Origin: CAIKMD01 sp963729935
Lineage (GTDB): Bacteria; Pseudomonadota; Alphaproteobacteria; ATCC43930; CGMCC-115725
Assembly: GCA_963729935.1 (NCBI GenBank)
Contig: CAVSPW010000001.1
Coordinates: forward strand, 1-63,986
Direction: 5' to 3'
Length of the DNA stretch: 63,986 nucleotides
A program made the position numbers and the translations under genes. The notes beneath the pieces are model-generated. The model saw only the letters and a list, made by a program, of their open reading frames with translations. It was not told where the DNA came from and did no database searches. Shown here piece after piece: positions 17,313 to 25,343 of this stretch (its first letter is position 1; the number at the start of each line of letters is the position of its first letter).

Positions 17313-17926
17313 GGGGCTGGCTCGCGGGCGCCGCTATCCTCGCGAATGCTTTCTTCGTGGGCAGCGTGCTGATGGGCTTCGAGATGCTCGGCAGCCGCTA
17401 TCTCTTTCCCTATTTCGGCGGCGGGATCGGTACATGGGCCGGTCTGATCTCGATGGTGCTGGCGGCGCTCACCATCGGCTATTTCGCCGGAGGAACGATC
17501 GTCGATCGCTATCCGAGCCCGCTTGTCATTGCCGCCTCTTGTGCGCTGGCGGCGGTCTATCTGGCGATGGTGCCGGCGGCCGCCGACCCCACCATGATCT
17601 GGATTCTCGACCGGCTGGGCGACGGACCAACGGGAATCCTGATTGCCGCCGCCGCCCTGCTGCTGGTGCCCTTGTCCTTTCTCGGCACCTTCTCGCCGGT
17701 CGCGGTGCGGCTCCTGTTGCGTTCGACCCATGAGACCGGACGCGTCGCCGGCCTGGTCTATGGCGTCTCGACCATCGGCAATATTTTCGGCACGCTCTTC
17801 ACGACCTTTGCGCTCATTCCGACGATCGGCTCGCGCGCCATCACCTATCTCGACGCCGCCGTGCTGGCCTTGTCCGCTTTGAGCATGTTCTTCGTCTCCC
17901 GTCGCGGCGCGCCGCGCCGGGCCTAA
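17267..17926 (+). CDS. Membrane protein resembling the MFS half of fused MFS/spermidine synthase proteins
   Basis: A 219-residue hydrophobic protein with about six transmembrane segments: AILANAFFVGSVLMGFEMLG, then SMVLAALTIGYFAGG, IAASCALAAVYLAMV, LLLVPLSFLGTFSPV, LVYGVSTIGNIFGTLF and a final one. The pattern EMLGSRYLFPYFGGGIGTWAG is the N-terminal signature of the fused MFS/SpeE family. Here the halves are separate genes and reversed: the SpeE-like gene comes first and the membrane gene overlaps its 3' end. The two probably form a membrane complex with the enzymatic part outside the cytoplasm. The first in-frame ATG was taken as the start. Confidence 0.78.
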   Translation: MARSAGEQSAAEQPLGGWLAGAAILANAFFVGSVLMGFEMLGSRYLFPYFGGGIGTWAGLISMVLAALTIGYFAGGTIVDRYPSPLVIAASCALAAVYLAMVPAAADPTMIWILDRLGDGPTGILIAAAALLLVPLSFLGTFSPVAVRLLLRSTHETGRVAGLVYGVSTIGNIFGTLFTTFALIPTIGSRAITYLDAAVLALSALSMFFVSRRGAPRRA

Positions 17927-17947
17927 GCGGGAGCCGCGCGGATCGAC

Positions 17948-18892
17948 ATGCGATGGAAACTCGGGATCTGCTGCGCAGCCTTCATCGTCGCCTGGATCCT
18001 GCCGGGATCGCCCGCCACGTCTCAGAGCGCGCCGCCCGATGTCGCTCTCTGGCAAGGCAATCGCGCCTTGGCCGACATCGCCGCGCAATTGTCCTTCGGC
18101 GTCCGCGCGCTCGGCACGCCGGCGCACCAGAAGACGATCGAGTTTATCGAAAGCGCGATGCGCGCGAGCGGCGCCGAGCCGGAAGAACAGCATTTTACTT
18201 CGCAGGCGGGCGGGCAGACCCATGCGCTCGTCAATATCATCGCCCATTTTTATCCCGCAAATCCGAAGCGGATCCTCCTGGGCACCCATTACGACAGCAT
18301 CGTGCGCGCCTATCGCGACAAGGACCATCCCGACGCGCCGATGCCGGGAGCGAACAATTCCGCGTCGGGCGTGGCCTTGCTGCTCGAGACCGCGCGCATG
18401 CTGAAGGCCGCCAAATCGCCCCCGCCCTACGGCATCGATCTCGTCTTCTTCGACGGCGAGGAGGGCCCTCTATCCTTGGGCGCGGGCGACCCGCATTGGC
18501 AGCCTTTGGGGTCGCCCTTTTTCGCGGCTCATCTCGTCGATTTTTACGGAGCCGCGCCCCCGGAGAAAGCCGCGATCTTCGATATGGTGTGCTGGCGCGA
18601 GGAAAAGCTTAGGCCCGAGCAGGCCTCGCTCATCTATGCCGGGGACGAGGTGGACAAATTCTGGTCCATCGGCAGCCATTTCGCGCCCGGTTTTTTCGGC
18701 AATGAGCCGACGACGTCGCCCATTTTCGACGACCAGATCGCGCTCGATGAAGCCCATGTCCCGGCCTTTCTGGTCATCGGCTTCGAGTACGAGCCGTGGT
18801 TCAACACCACGGGCGACACGCTCGACAAATGTTCGGAAGCCGCGATGAACGCTGTCGGACGGACGCTGATCCGCTATATTTATGCGCCTTGA
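17948..18892 (+). CDS. M28-family peptidase / glutaminyl cyclase-like protein with altered metal ligand
   Basis: A 314-residue secreted protein (signal peptide about residues 1-26) of the M28/glutaminyl-peptide cyclotransferase fold. It has the first metal His114 (LLGTHYDSI), the FFDGEE block, and later DQIALDEAHVPAFLVI and FEYEPWFNTTGDTLDKCSE. The usual GAND-x2-SG motif is GANNSASG: the conserved Asp that normally binds zinc is Asn137. Activity may therefore be reduced, changed or lost. It follows the SpeE-like and membrane genes by 21 bp, suggesting one transcript for a cell-envelope function. Confidence 0.8.
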   Translation: MRWKLGICCAAFIVAWILPGSPATSQSAPPDVALWQGNRALADIAAQLSFGVRALGTPAHQKTIEFIESAMRASGAEPEEQHFTSQAGGQTHALVNIIAHFYPANPKRILLGTHYDSIVRAYRDKDHPDAPMPGANNSASGVALLLETARMLKAAKSPPPYGIDLVFFDGEEGPLSLGAGDPHWQPLGSPFFAAHLVDFYGAAPPEKAAIFDMVCWREEKLRPEQASLIYAGDEVDKFWSIGSHFAPGFFGNEPTTSPIFDDQIALDEAHVPAFLVIGFEYEPWFNTTGDTLDKCSEAAMNAVGRTLIRYIYAP

Positions 18893-18919
18893 GTTCGGGT
18901 CTCCTGCGGCAGAGTTGTG

Positions 18920-19726
18920 ATGGCCAAGCTTCGCGTCGGAATATCGGGCTGCGGCGGGCGCATGGGGCGCATGCTGGTGGCCGAAGTCTCATTGACTGAA
19001 GCCTGCCAGCTGGCCGGCGGCGGCGAGGCGGCGGCGAGCCCGGTACTCGGCAAGGATATCGGCGAACTCGCCGGCATCGGGGCGGTCGGGCTTGTCGCGT
19101 CATCCGATATCGAAGCACTCTTTGCCGCCAGTGACGTCGTGATCGATTTCTCGACACCCGAGGCAAGCACGGCGCATGCGCGGCACGCGACGGCGGCCAA
19201 GAAGGCCTTGGTGATCGGCACAACCGGCCTCGACGACCAGGCGAATGCCGCCCTCCTTCAAGCGGCGAAAACCGCGCCGATCCTGTGGGCCGCCAATATG
19301 AGCCTCGGTGTCAATTTGATGCTCGGCCTGGTCGAACAGATGGCGCGCGGCTTGAGCGAGGATTACGACATCGAGATCCTCGAAATGCATCATCGCCATA
19401 AGGTCGATGCGCCGTCCGGCACCGCCTTGGCGCTGGGCCGAGCCGCGGCGCGGGGACGCGGCATCGAGCTCGCCAGCCATAGCCAGCGGGTGCGCGACGG
19501 CATCACCGGCCCGCGCAAGCCAGGCGATATCGGCTTCGCCACCTTGCGCGGCGGCGACAATGCCGGCGAGCATCGCGTCATCTTCGCGGCCGAGGGCGAG
19601 CAGATCGAGATCGCGCATCGCGCGACAAGCCGCCGCATTTTCGCGCGCGGCGCCGTGAAAGCGGCGCTGTGGCTCGCGGGCAAACCGCCCGGGCTTTACG
19701 GCATGAAGGACGTGCTGGGTCTTTGA
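18920..19726 (+). CDS. dapB: 4-hydroxy-tetrahydrodipicolinate reductase
   Basis: A 268-residue NAD(P)H-dependent reductase of lysine/meso-diaminopimelate synthesis. The dinucleotide-binding motif is GISGCGGRMGRML, and the substrate/catalytic signature LEMHHRHKVDAPSGTAL is complete with its His and Lys. Length is standard. A GTG directly before the chosen ATG is an alternative start. It converges with nth, with 30 bp between the ends; this neighbourhood with nth and DUF2244 is conserved in alphaproteobacteria. Confidence 0.96.
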   Translation: MAKLRVGISGCGGRMGRMLVAEVSLTEACQLAGGGEAAASPVLGKDIGELAGIGAVGLVASSDIEALFAASDVVIDFSTPEASTAHARHATAAKKALVIGTTGLDDQANAALLQAAKTAPILWAANMSLGVNLMLGLVEQMARGLSEDYDIEILEMHHRHKVDAPSGTALALGRAAARGRGIELASHSQRVRDGITGPRKPGDIGFATLRGGDNAGEHRVIFAAEGEQIEIAHRATSRRIFARGAVKAALWLAGKPPGLYGMKDVLGL

Positions 19727-19756
19727 GGACGTTGCGGCCTCCGGCTGTGCTCCGCC

Positions 19757-20398
19757 TTAGCCGGTGACTGTCGTCTTCCCCTTGAATCCGCACAAGCCAC
19801 GCACGACGCAACTCGGGCATTTCGGCTTGCGCGCGGTGCAGATATGGCGGCCGTGCAGGATGAGCCAGTGATGGGCGTGCTGCCGGTAGCGCTTGGGCAC
19901 GATCTTCACGAGCTTGTCCTCGACTTCGCGCGGCGTCTTGCCCGGGGCGAGATCGGTCCGGTTGGCCACGCGAAAGATATGCGTGTCGACGGCGATGGTG
20001 GGCTCGCCGAAGGCGACATTGAGCACGACATTGGCGGTCTTGCGCCCGACGCCGGGCAATGCCTCCAGCGCCTCGCGTGCGGCAGGCACCGTGCCGCCGT
20101 GTTTTTCGATCAGGATACGGCTCAGGGCGATCACGTTCTTCGCCTTGGTGTTGAAGAGCCCGATCGTCTTGATGAAATCCTTGAGCCGGGCCTCGCCTAG
20201 CGCGACCATCTTCTGCGGCGTGTCGGCGATTTTGAAGAGCGGCTCGGTCGCCTTGTTGACCGAGACATCGGTCGCTTGAGCCGAGAGGACGACCGCCACT
20301 AGCAGCGTGAAGGGATTGAGATATTCGAGCTCGGTGGTGGGATCAGGCCGGTCCTTCGCGAGAAGACGAAAGAACTTGTCGGCATCGTCCGGCGTCAT
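19757..20398 (-). CDS. nth: Endonuclease III (DNA glycosylase/AP lyase)
   Basis: A 213-residue bifunctional base-excision repair enzyme acting on oxidised pyrimidines. The helix-hairpin-helix LEALPGVGRKTANVVL contains the catalytic Lys, and the catalytic Asp lies in AVDTHIFRVANR. The 4Fe-4S loop has the exact spacing C-x6-C-x2-C-x5-C (CTARKPKCPSCVVRGLC). All key residues are present. It is divergent from the DUF2244 gene, with 87 bp between. Confidence 0.96.
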   Translation of the reverse strand: MTPDDADKFFRLLAKDRPDPTTELEYLNPFTLLVAVVLSAQATDVSVNKATEPLFKIADTPQKMVALGEARLKDFIKTIGLFNTKAKNVIALSRILIEKHGGTVPAAREALEALPGVGRKTANVVLNVAFGEPTIAVDTHIFRVANRTDLAPGKTPREVEDKLVKIVPKRYRQHAHHWLILHGRHICTARKPKCPSCVVRGLCGFKGKTTVTG

Positions 20399-20485
20399 GT
20401 GTTTTATCCTAACCGCGCGCGCCGCTTTAAGCTACGGCGTGCGGGCCTCTTTACGCGCTCTGGCGATCTCCCTTAAGCTTCGATC

Positions 20486-20983
20486 ATGACCGAGGCGATG
20501 TCCGAACCGATCTTCTTCGACGCCAAGCTGTCGCCCTATCGCAGCCTGCCCCCCAAGGGGTTCTTCTGGATCATGGCGGTACTGGCCGCTATCGGCTGCT
20601 GCGCCGGGATCGGCTTCGTGCTCGCGGGGGCTTGGCCGGTGACGGGCTTTTTTGGGCTCGACGTCGCACTGATCTATCTTGCTTTCCGGCTAAGCTATCG
20701 CAGCGCGCGCCAGACCGAGAAGGTGCGCCTCACCGGCACCGCGCTCGATGTCGAGCGCGTGGGCATCCGGGGCGAGCGCCGGGCTTGGCGGTTCGAGCCT
20801 GTTTGGCTCAGGATCGTGTTCGAAGAACGCGAAGAGGGGGAGAACCGTCTCCTGATTGCTTCGCATGGCAAATCCTTCGCGCTGGGTACTTTTTTGAGCG
20901 CGCCGGAACGGCGCAGCCTCGCCCTCGGGCTGAAGGCGGCGCTGGAAACCTGGCGCCATGCCCTGCGCCATCGAGACGTATAG
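20486..20983 (+). CDS. DUF2244 domain-containing membrane protein
   Basis: A 165-residue protein: cytoplasmic N-terminus (FFDAKLSPYRSLPPKGFFWI), two transmembrane helices (about residues 28-75) and a C-terminal domain (TEKVRLTGTALDVERVG to the end). It matches DUF2244, a family of unknown function usually found beside nth in alphaproteobacteria. Another start at the fifth codon (MSEPIFF) is possible. No function is assigned. Confidence 0.84.
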   Translation: MTEAMSEPIFFDAKLSPYRSLPPKGFFWIMAVLAAIGCCAGIGFVLAGAWPVTGFFGLDVALIYLAFRLSYRSARQTEKVRLTGTALDVERVGIRGERRAWRFEPVWLRIVFEEREEGENRLLIASHGKSFALGTFLSAPERRSLALGLKAALETWRHALRHRDV

Positions 20984-21043
20984 CCCGCGCCCCGCGAAGA
21001 GTGATATCCTCGACCAAAGCGCCTTTTAACGGAGGAAACCACA

Positions 21044-21991
21044 ATGGCGATCATCAAGGTCAAAGACATCGCATGGGGGCGGCTCCGGTCGCCCGATCTC
21101 GACAAGCAGGAAGAATTTCTGCTCGATTTCGGCATGGTCCGGGCCGGGCGGACCAAGGACAAATTGTTCATGCGGGGCACCGATCCCGAGCATCATCTTC
21201 ACGTCACCGAGCTTGGCCCGCCGGGCTTCATCGGCCTCGCCTATTACGCCGCGAGCGAAGAAGATCTCGACAAGGTTTCGCGCGTTCCGGGTGCCTCGCC
21301 GGTCGAAGCGATCGACGAGCCCGGCGGCGGCAAGCGGGTGCGGCTACGCGAACCCAATGGCTATCAGGTCGAAGTGGTCTGGGGCCTCGACAAGGTCGAT
21401 CCGCTTCCGGTCCGGCCCAACGTCATCAATTGGGGGACGGAGAAGTACCGCCGCGCCGGCGATCTGTGCCGCCTGCAGCAGGGGCCGTCGCAGGTAAAGC
21501 GCATTGGACACGGCGTTCTGACCACGAAGGATCTGCGCGGGACGCTGAAATGGTTCCGCGAGACCTTAGGCTTCATCTGCTCGGACGATGTCTGGGCCGG
21601 AACGCCGGATCACCTCATTGGCTCGTTCAATCGCTGCGATTGCGGCGATGATTACGTCGATCACCATGTCTTCTTCGGCATCCAGAGCGACAAGGTCGGG
21701 CTCAACCACCTCTCCTTCGAGGTCGAAGATTTCGACGATGTCATGATCGGCCACGAATATCTGGCCAAGAAGGGGAAGTACGAGCATATGTGGGGCATCG
21801 GCCGGCACGTGCTCGGCAGCCAGGTCTTCGACTATTGGGCCGATCCCTGGGGCCGCGTCCACGAGCATTGGACCGACAGCGACGTGCTAAACATTCACAA
21901 TGGCTCAAACGCGCTTCCGGCGCATGAAGCCCTCAACTCGCAATGGGGCGAGCCGGCGCCGCAAAAATTCATCGAACACACCTCGCCGTAA
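21044..21991 (+). CDS. VOC-family type I extradiol dioxygenase-like protein
   Basis: A 315-residue protein of two tandem vicinal-oxygen-chelate modules (about 1-120 and 148-280). Candidate Fe(II) ligands in the second module are in IGHGVLTTKD, VGLNHLSFEVED and the GRVHEHWTD region. The arrangement fits catechol 2,3-dioxygenase-type enzymes; the substrate is unknown. A Shine-Dalgarno (AACGGAGGAAACC) precedes the ATG and an intrinsic terminator follows, so it is a single-gene unit. A second protein of this family lies at 33.1 kb in the catabolic block. Confidence 0.84.
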   Translation: MAIIKVKDIAWGRLRSPDLDKQEEFLLDFGMVRAGRTKDKLFMRGTDPEHHLHVTELGPPGFIGLAYYAASEEDLDKVSRVPGASPVEAIDEPGGGKRVRLREPNGYQVEVVWGLDKVDPLPVRPNVINWGTEKYRRAGDLCRLQQGPSQVKRIGHGVLTTKDLRGTLKWFRETLGFICSDDVWAGTPDHLIGSFNRCDCGDDYVDHHVFFGIQSDKVGLNHLSFEVEDFDDVMIGHEYLAKKGKYEHMWGIGRHVLGSQVFDYWADPWGRVHEHWTDSDVLNIHNGSNALPAHEALNSQWGEPAPQKFIEHTSP

Positions 21992-22014
21992 CCGGGCGAG
22001 CACGACCAACAGTA

Positions 22015-22047
22015 AACCGGCCCCGCCATCGGGGCCGGTTTTTCTTT
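22015..22047 (+). terminator. Rho-independent terminator after the VOC dioxygenase gene
   Basis: A perfect 10-bp inverted repeat, AACCGGCCCC paired with GGGGCCGGTT, surrounds a 6-nt loop and is followed by TTTCTTT. It lies 23 bp after the stop at 21991 and would also help separate this gene from the convergent antiporter gene. Confidence 0.93.
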
Positions 22048-22076
22048 GTGCGGCGCCACGTCTCAGGTTTGTTTAG

Positions 22077-23789
22077 TCAGGATATCTGGGAAGCACCGCC
22101 GGCCGCGGGAAGATCGCGCACATGTTCCAGCATGGTGCGCGCGATCTCGCGCTCTCCCATGATGACGATGCTCGCGCCATGCTCCATCAGCTCATCGACC
22201 TCGGCATCGAAATGCGCGCGCGCCACGATTTCGAGACCGGGGCTGATCGAGCGTGCGTGTTTGACGATCTCGCAGGCCTCGAAAGCGTTGGGGATGGCGA
22301 CGAGCAGGATCCGCGCCGCGGCGAGATTGGCGGCATCGAGCACCGGGTCTTGCGCGGCATTGCCCGAGATCACTTCGATCCCGCTCGCGCGCAGCCGCTT
22401 GACCGGCTCGGCCGAATCCTCGATCACCAGCAGCGGCCAGCCCTGTTGCTTCAGGCTTTCGCCGACGAGACTGCCGACACGGCCGTAACCGATCAGCACG
22501 GCATGGCCACGCAGGGTGGTGGCGCGCAGCTCTTCTTGCGCCGCTTCCCGATCGGCGTCGGGCGGCGGCTTTCCCTCGCGCCGGTCGAGCCACGGCTTCA
22601 GCCGGTCGAGCGCCGCGAACAAGATCGGATTGGCGAGGATCGACAGGATCGAGGTGGCGAGGATGAGATCGCGCGCGCGCGCCGGCAAAATTCCCAAGCC
22701 GATGCCGAGATCGGCCAGGATGAAGGAGAATTCGCCGATCTGAGCCAGGCCGGCCGCGACCAGCAGCGCCGTTCCGAGCGGATAGCCGAAGGCGCGCACC
22801 ATCAAGAAAGCCGTGCCTGCGCCGCCGACCATCACCACCAGCAGGGTTCCGACCAAGATCGCCGGCTCGTGCACCACCACCGCGGGATCGAACAACATGC
22901 CGACCGAGACGAAAAACAACACCGCGAACGCGTCGCGCAAGGGCAGAGACTCTTCGGCCGCTCTTTGGCTGAGCTCCGATTCGCTCAACACCATGCCGGC
23001 AAAGAACGCGCCGAGCGCGAAGGAAACACCGAAGAACTCGGCAGCCAGGAACGCGACGCCAAGCGCCACCGCGAGCACGGCGAGGCGAAAGAGTTCGCGC
23101 GATCCGGTGTGGGCGATGTAGTGCAGGATCGCCGGGATGACGCGCTTGCCGACGATCAGCATGAGAGCGATGAAGGCGACGACTTTGGCGAGCGTGACGC
23201 CGAGGGCGAGGACGAGAGTGCGGGAATCGAGAGCGCCGGCGCCGAGCGCGGCTTCGCCCTTCAAGAGCGCGCTCAGCGGCGGCAGCAGCACGAGCACGAG
23301 CACGGTCAGCAAATCCTGAAAGACGAGCCAGCCGATGGCGATGCGTCCGCGCTCGCTGTCGACCAGCCGGCGTTCCTGCATCGTGCGCATCAGCACGACC
23401 GTGCTTGCCACCGAAAGGCACAGGCCGAAAACGATGCCGACGCCCAAGCGCCAACCGAGCAGGCGCGCGACGCCGAGGCCGAGCAGGGCCGAGACGGCGA
23501 CCTGGACCGCGGCGCCGGGCAAGACGATACGCCGCACCGAAAGCAGGTCTTTGAGCGAGAAATGCAGGCCGACGCCGAACATCAGCAAGATCACGCCGAT
23601 CTCAGCCAATTGCGATGCCAGCGCCTGATCGGCGACGAAGCCGGGCGTGAACGGGCCGACCGCGACACCGGCGAGGAGATATCCCACCAAGGGTGAAATC
23701 TTCAGCCGGTTCGCGATCGTGCCGGCGATGAAGGCCAGGACGAGACCGATGACGACGGTCGCGATGAGGGACGATGAGTCGTGAACCAT
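22077..23789 (-). CDS. CPA2 cation:proton antiporter with RCK/TrkA-N domain (KefB/YbaL-like)
   Basis: A 570-residue protein. About 12-13 transmembrane segments (residues 5-390) form a Na+/H+ exchanger domain with motifs SPLVGYLLAGVAVGPFTPGF, LLMFGVGLHFSLKDLL and FFAGMVLSESELS. A C-terminal TrkA-N (RCK) domain follows, with Rossmann motif LIGYGRVGSLVGESL. This layout is that of YbaL/KefB-type K+/H+ antiporters, probably involved in potassium or pH balance under stress. The TrkA-C domain appears absent. Convergent to the VOC gene. Confidence 0.92.
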   Translation of the reverse strand: MVHDSSSLIATVVIGLVLAFIAGTIANRLKISPLVGYLLAGVAVGPFTPGFVADQALASQLAEIGVILLMFGVGLHFSLKDLLSVRRIVLPGAAVQVAVSALLGLGVARLLGWRLGVGIVFGLCLSVASTVVLMRTMQERRLVDSERGRIAIGWLVFQDLLTVLVLVLLPPLSALLKGEAALGAGALDSRTLVLALGVTLAKVVAFIALMLIVGKRVIPAILHYIAHTGSRELFRLAVLAVALGVAFLAAEFFGVSFALGAFFAGMVLSESELSQRAAEESLPLRDAFAVLFFVSVGMLFDPAVVVHEPAILVGTLLVVMVGGAGTAFLMVRAFGYPLGTALLVAAGLAQIGEFSFILADLGIGLGILPARARDLILATSILSILANPILFAALDRLKPWLDRREGKPPPDADREAAQEELRATTLRGHAVLIGYGRVGSLVGESLKQQGWPLLVIEDSAEPVKRLRASGIEVISGNAAQDPVLDAANLAAARILLVAIPNAFEACEIVKHARSISPGLEIVARAHFDAEVDELMEHGASIVIMGEREIARTMLEHVRDLPAAGGASQIS

Positions 23790-23953
23790 GCGCAGCCCGG
23801 TCCCTTGGAGATGGACCCAGTACTAAGCGGTGCCGCTCAATTCGCAAAGGATTTGTCGCGCATCCCACGCGGGGGAACTGCAGGCGCATCGCGCTGGCAA
23901 TGCCGCCGCGCCGACTTTAAAATCGATCCACGGAGAAAAAGGGTTGCACGCGC

Positions 23954-24870
23954 GTGGTTGCACGAATCCGAACCGTCGCCTTTTTGGGCATCGAAGCGCT
24001 CGAAGTCGAGGCTCAAGTGACAATTGCCGCCGGCCTGCCTGCCTTCATGGTCGTGGGATTGCCCGACAAGGCCGTGGCGGAATCGCGCGAGCGCGTGCGC
24101 GCGGCCGTCACCACCATGGGTCTGGCGCTGCCGCCCAAGCGCATCACGGTCAATCTCGCGCCGGCCGATCTGCTGAAGGAAGGCAGCCATTTCGATCTGC
24201 CGATCGCGCTCGGCCTCCTCGCCGCGATGGGCGTGCTGCCGGAAGACGAAATCGAGCATTACGTCGCGCTCGGCGAATTGGCCCTGGACGGCTCGCTCTT
24301 GCCGGTCGCCGGCGTCCTGCCGGCGGCCGTCGGCGCGCTGGCGCAGGGTCACGGCCTCATCTGCCCCGCCGCCTCGGGCGGCGAGGCCGCCTGGGCCGGC
24401 GGGCTCGACGTGCTCGCGGCGCCGTCGCTCTTGGCGATCATCAATCACTTCAAGGGCACCCAGGTCTTGTCGCCGCCGGCGCCGCGCGTCGCCCAAGACC
24501 GCGGCGACGCCCTCGACTTGAAGGACATCAAGGGCCAAGAAACGGCCAAGCGCGTGCTCGAGATCGCGGCTTCGGGCGGCCACAATCTGCTGATGATCGG
24601 ACCGCCGGGCGCGGGCAAGTCGATGCTCGCGGCGCGCCTGCCCGGCATTCTTCCGGCGCTTGACCCGGGCGAGGCGCTCGAAGTCAGCATGATCCATTCC
24701 GTCGCCGGGCTGCTGCGCAATGGCGAGCTGGTGCGGCGGCGCCCGTTCCGCGATCCGCATCATTCGGCCTCCTTGGCGGCGCTGGTCGGCGGCGGCTTAC
24801 GCGCCAAGCCCGGAGAATTGTCCTTGGCGCATCTGGGCGTGTTGTTCCTCGACGAATTGCCAGAATTCCA
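23954..24870 (+). pseudogene. comM: comM (yifB), 5' part, interrupted by transposon
   Basis: The first 306 residues of the Mg-chelatase-like AAA+ ATPase YifB/ComM, which in other bacteria is a helicase for DNA branch migration in natural transformation. The N-terminal Lon-protease-like domain (GLPAFMVVGLPDKAVAESRE, PADLLKEGSHFDLPIALGLL) and the Walker A (GPPGAGKSMLAARL) are intact. The frame stops inside the transposon just after the Walker B region (LFLDELPEF). Joining base 24870 to 28314 restores one frame of 506 codons, the normal length, so the gene was whole before insertion. This fragment lacks sensor and C-terminal parts and should be inactive. Confidence 0.94.
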
Positions 24871-24894
24871 CGGTATTAGGTAGCAAGCGCACCT
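24863..24894 (+). repeat. Left end of the transposon: 8-bp target duplication plus 24-bp terminal inverted repeat
   Basis: GAATTCCA (24863-24870) is comM sequence repeated at the right end. The adjoining TIR (24871-24894) begins CGGTATTAGG and ends GCGCACCT; its 24 bases are the exact reverse complement of 28282-28305. An 8-bp duplication agrees with what is known for the IS1595 family. Confidence 0.96.
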
Positions 24895-25083
24895 AAAGCG
24901 GCCCGCAAAGTTTTTTCACCACAGCCAGGATGAGGACAATTTTGCCGCAAGGCTTTGTTTTGTATGATTTATTGGCTGCTGTCCTGCCGACTTATCCCCA
25001 GAATGACCACAAGATGTGGTGCAAAAGCAATTTTCGGTCACAAAATCCTGTTGCGGGGGATACCGAATTAAGCCACGAATCGA

Positions 25084-25112
25084 AACGCCCCGCTGTGGGT
25101 CAGCGGGGCGTT
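25084..25112. repeat. Strong 12-bp-stem hairpin just upstream of the tRNA-Asn-like gene
   Basis: AACGCCCCGCTG and CAGCGGGGCGTT form a perfect 12-bp stem with the loop TGGGT. There is no poly-T tract on the plus side, so a simple terminator is doubtful; it may act as an attenuator or processing structure, or insulate the tRNA from transcription entering across the left end. It stops 6 bp before the mature tRNA 5' end. Confidence 0.7.
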
Positions 25113-25118
25113 CTGGCG

Positions 25119-25193
25119 GCGGGTGTAGCTCAGCGGTAGAGCGCCGGACTGTTAATCGGGTGGTCGGGGGTTCGAATCCCCTCGCTCGCCCCA
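25119..25193 (+). tRNA. tRNA-Asn(GTT)-like gene carried inside the transposon
   Basis: The 75 nt fold as a cloverleaf: acceptor GCGGGTG/CGCTCGC with two G-U pairs, D-arm GCTC/GAGC, anticodon loop CTGTTAA with GTT, T-arm GGGGG/CCCCT around TTCGAAT, and an encoded CCA. Two oddities: a G-G mismatch in the middle of the anticodon stem, and C at the discriminator where bacterial tRNA-Asn normally has G. It could be a functional but divergent tRNA, or a decaying copy. It lies wholly between the terminal repeats and is followed by its own terminator. Confidence 0.82.
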
Positions 25194-25216
25194 GAAAGCC
25201 AAAGACCCAATCCACC

Positions 25217-25249
25217 TTGGGCGGCTCGTAGCGGGCCGCCCAATTCTTT
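25217..25249 (+). terminator. Terminator following the tRNA-Asn-like gene
   Basis: TTGGGCGGC and GCCGCCCAA form a perfect 9-bp stem with a 9-nt loop, followed by TTCTTTA. Its position 23 bp after the CCA supports the tRNA being a real transcription unit within the element. Confidence 0.75.
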
Positions 25250-25290
25250 ATACCAGATTGGTATGAACCGATTCTAGGCGAGTCGTCAAG

Positions 25291-25326
25291 GGTTATAACC
25301 TGGGTTATAAGGGAGGTTATAACCCC
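25291..25326. promoter_or_regulatory. Three 12-bp-spaced GGTTATAA iterons (operator-like) before a 93-residue ORF
   Basis: GGTTATAA begins at 25291, 25303 and 25315, exactly 12 bp apart. The first and third copies are perfect palindromes (GGTTATAACC). The array ends 18 bp before the ATG of the 93-residue ORF. Such spacing, near one helical turn, is typical of cooperative binding by ribbon-helix-helix or similar small regulators, so autoregulation is a reasonable guess. Confidence 0.72.
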
Positions 25327-25343
25327 CGGAATCGGGAAATGGG

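Noticed and set aside
22122..23696. A 524-codon plus-strand frame opposite the antiporter gene
   Set aside because: The translation is a Gln/Arg/His/Asp-rich shadow without any family pattern, and the opposite strand encodes an intact CPA2 antiporter.
24916..25215. A 99-codon minus-strand frame across the tRNA-Asn-like gene (RARGFEPPTTRLTVRRSTAE)
   Set aside because: This peptide is a known artefact of translating tRNA genes antisense; it is not a protein.
25016..25231. A 71-codon plus-strand frame over the tRNA-Asn-like gene
   Set aside because: The GCSSAVERRTVNRVVGGSNP stretch is translated tRNA sequence.
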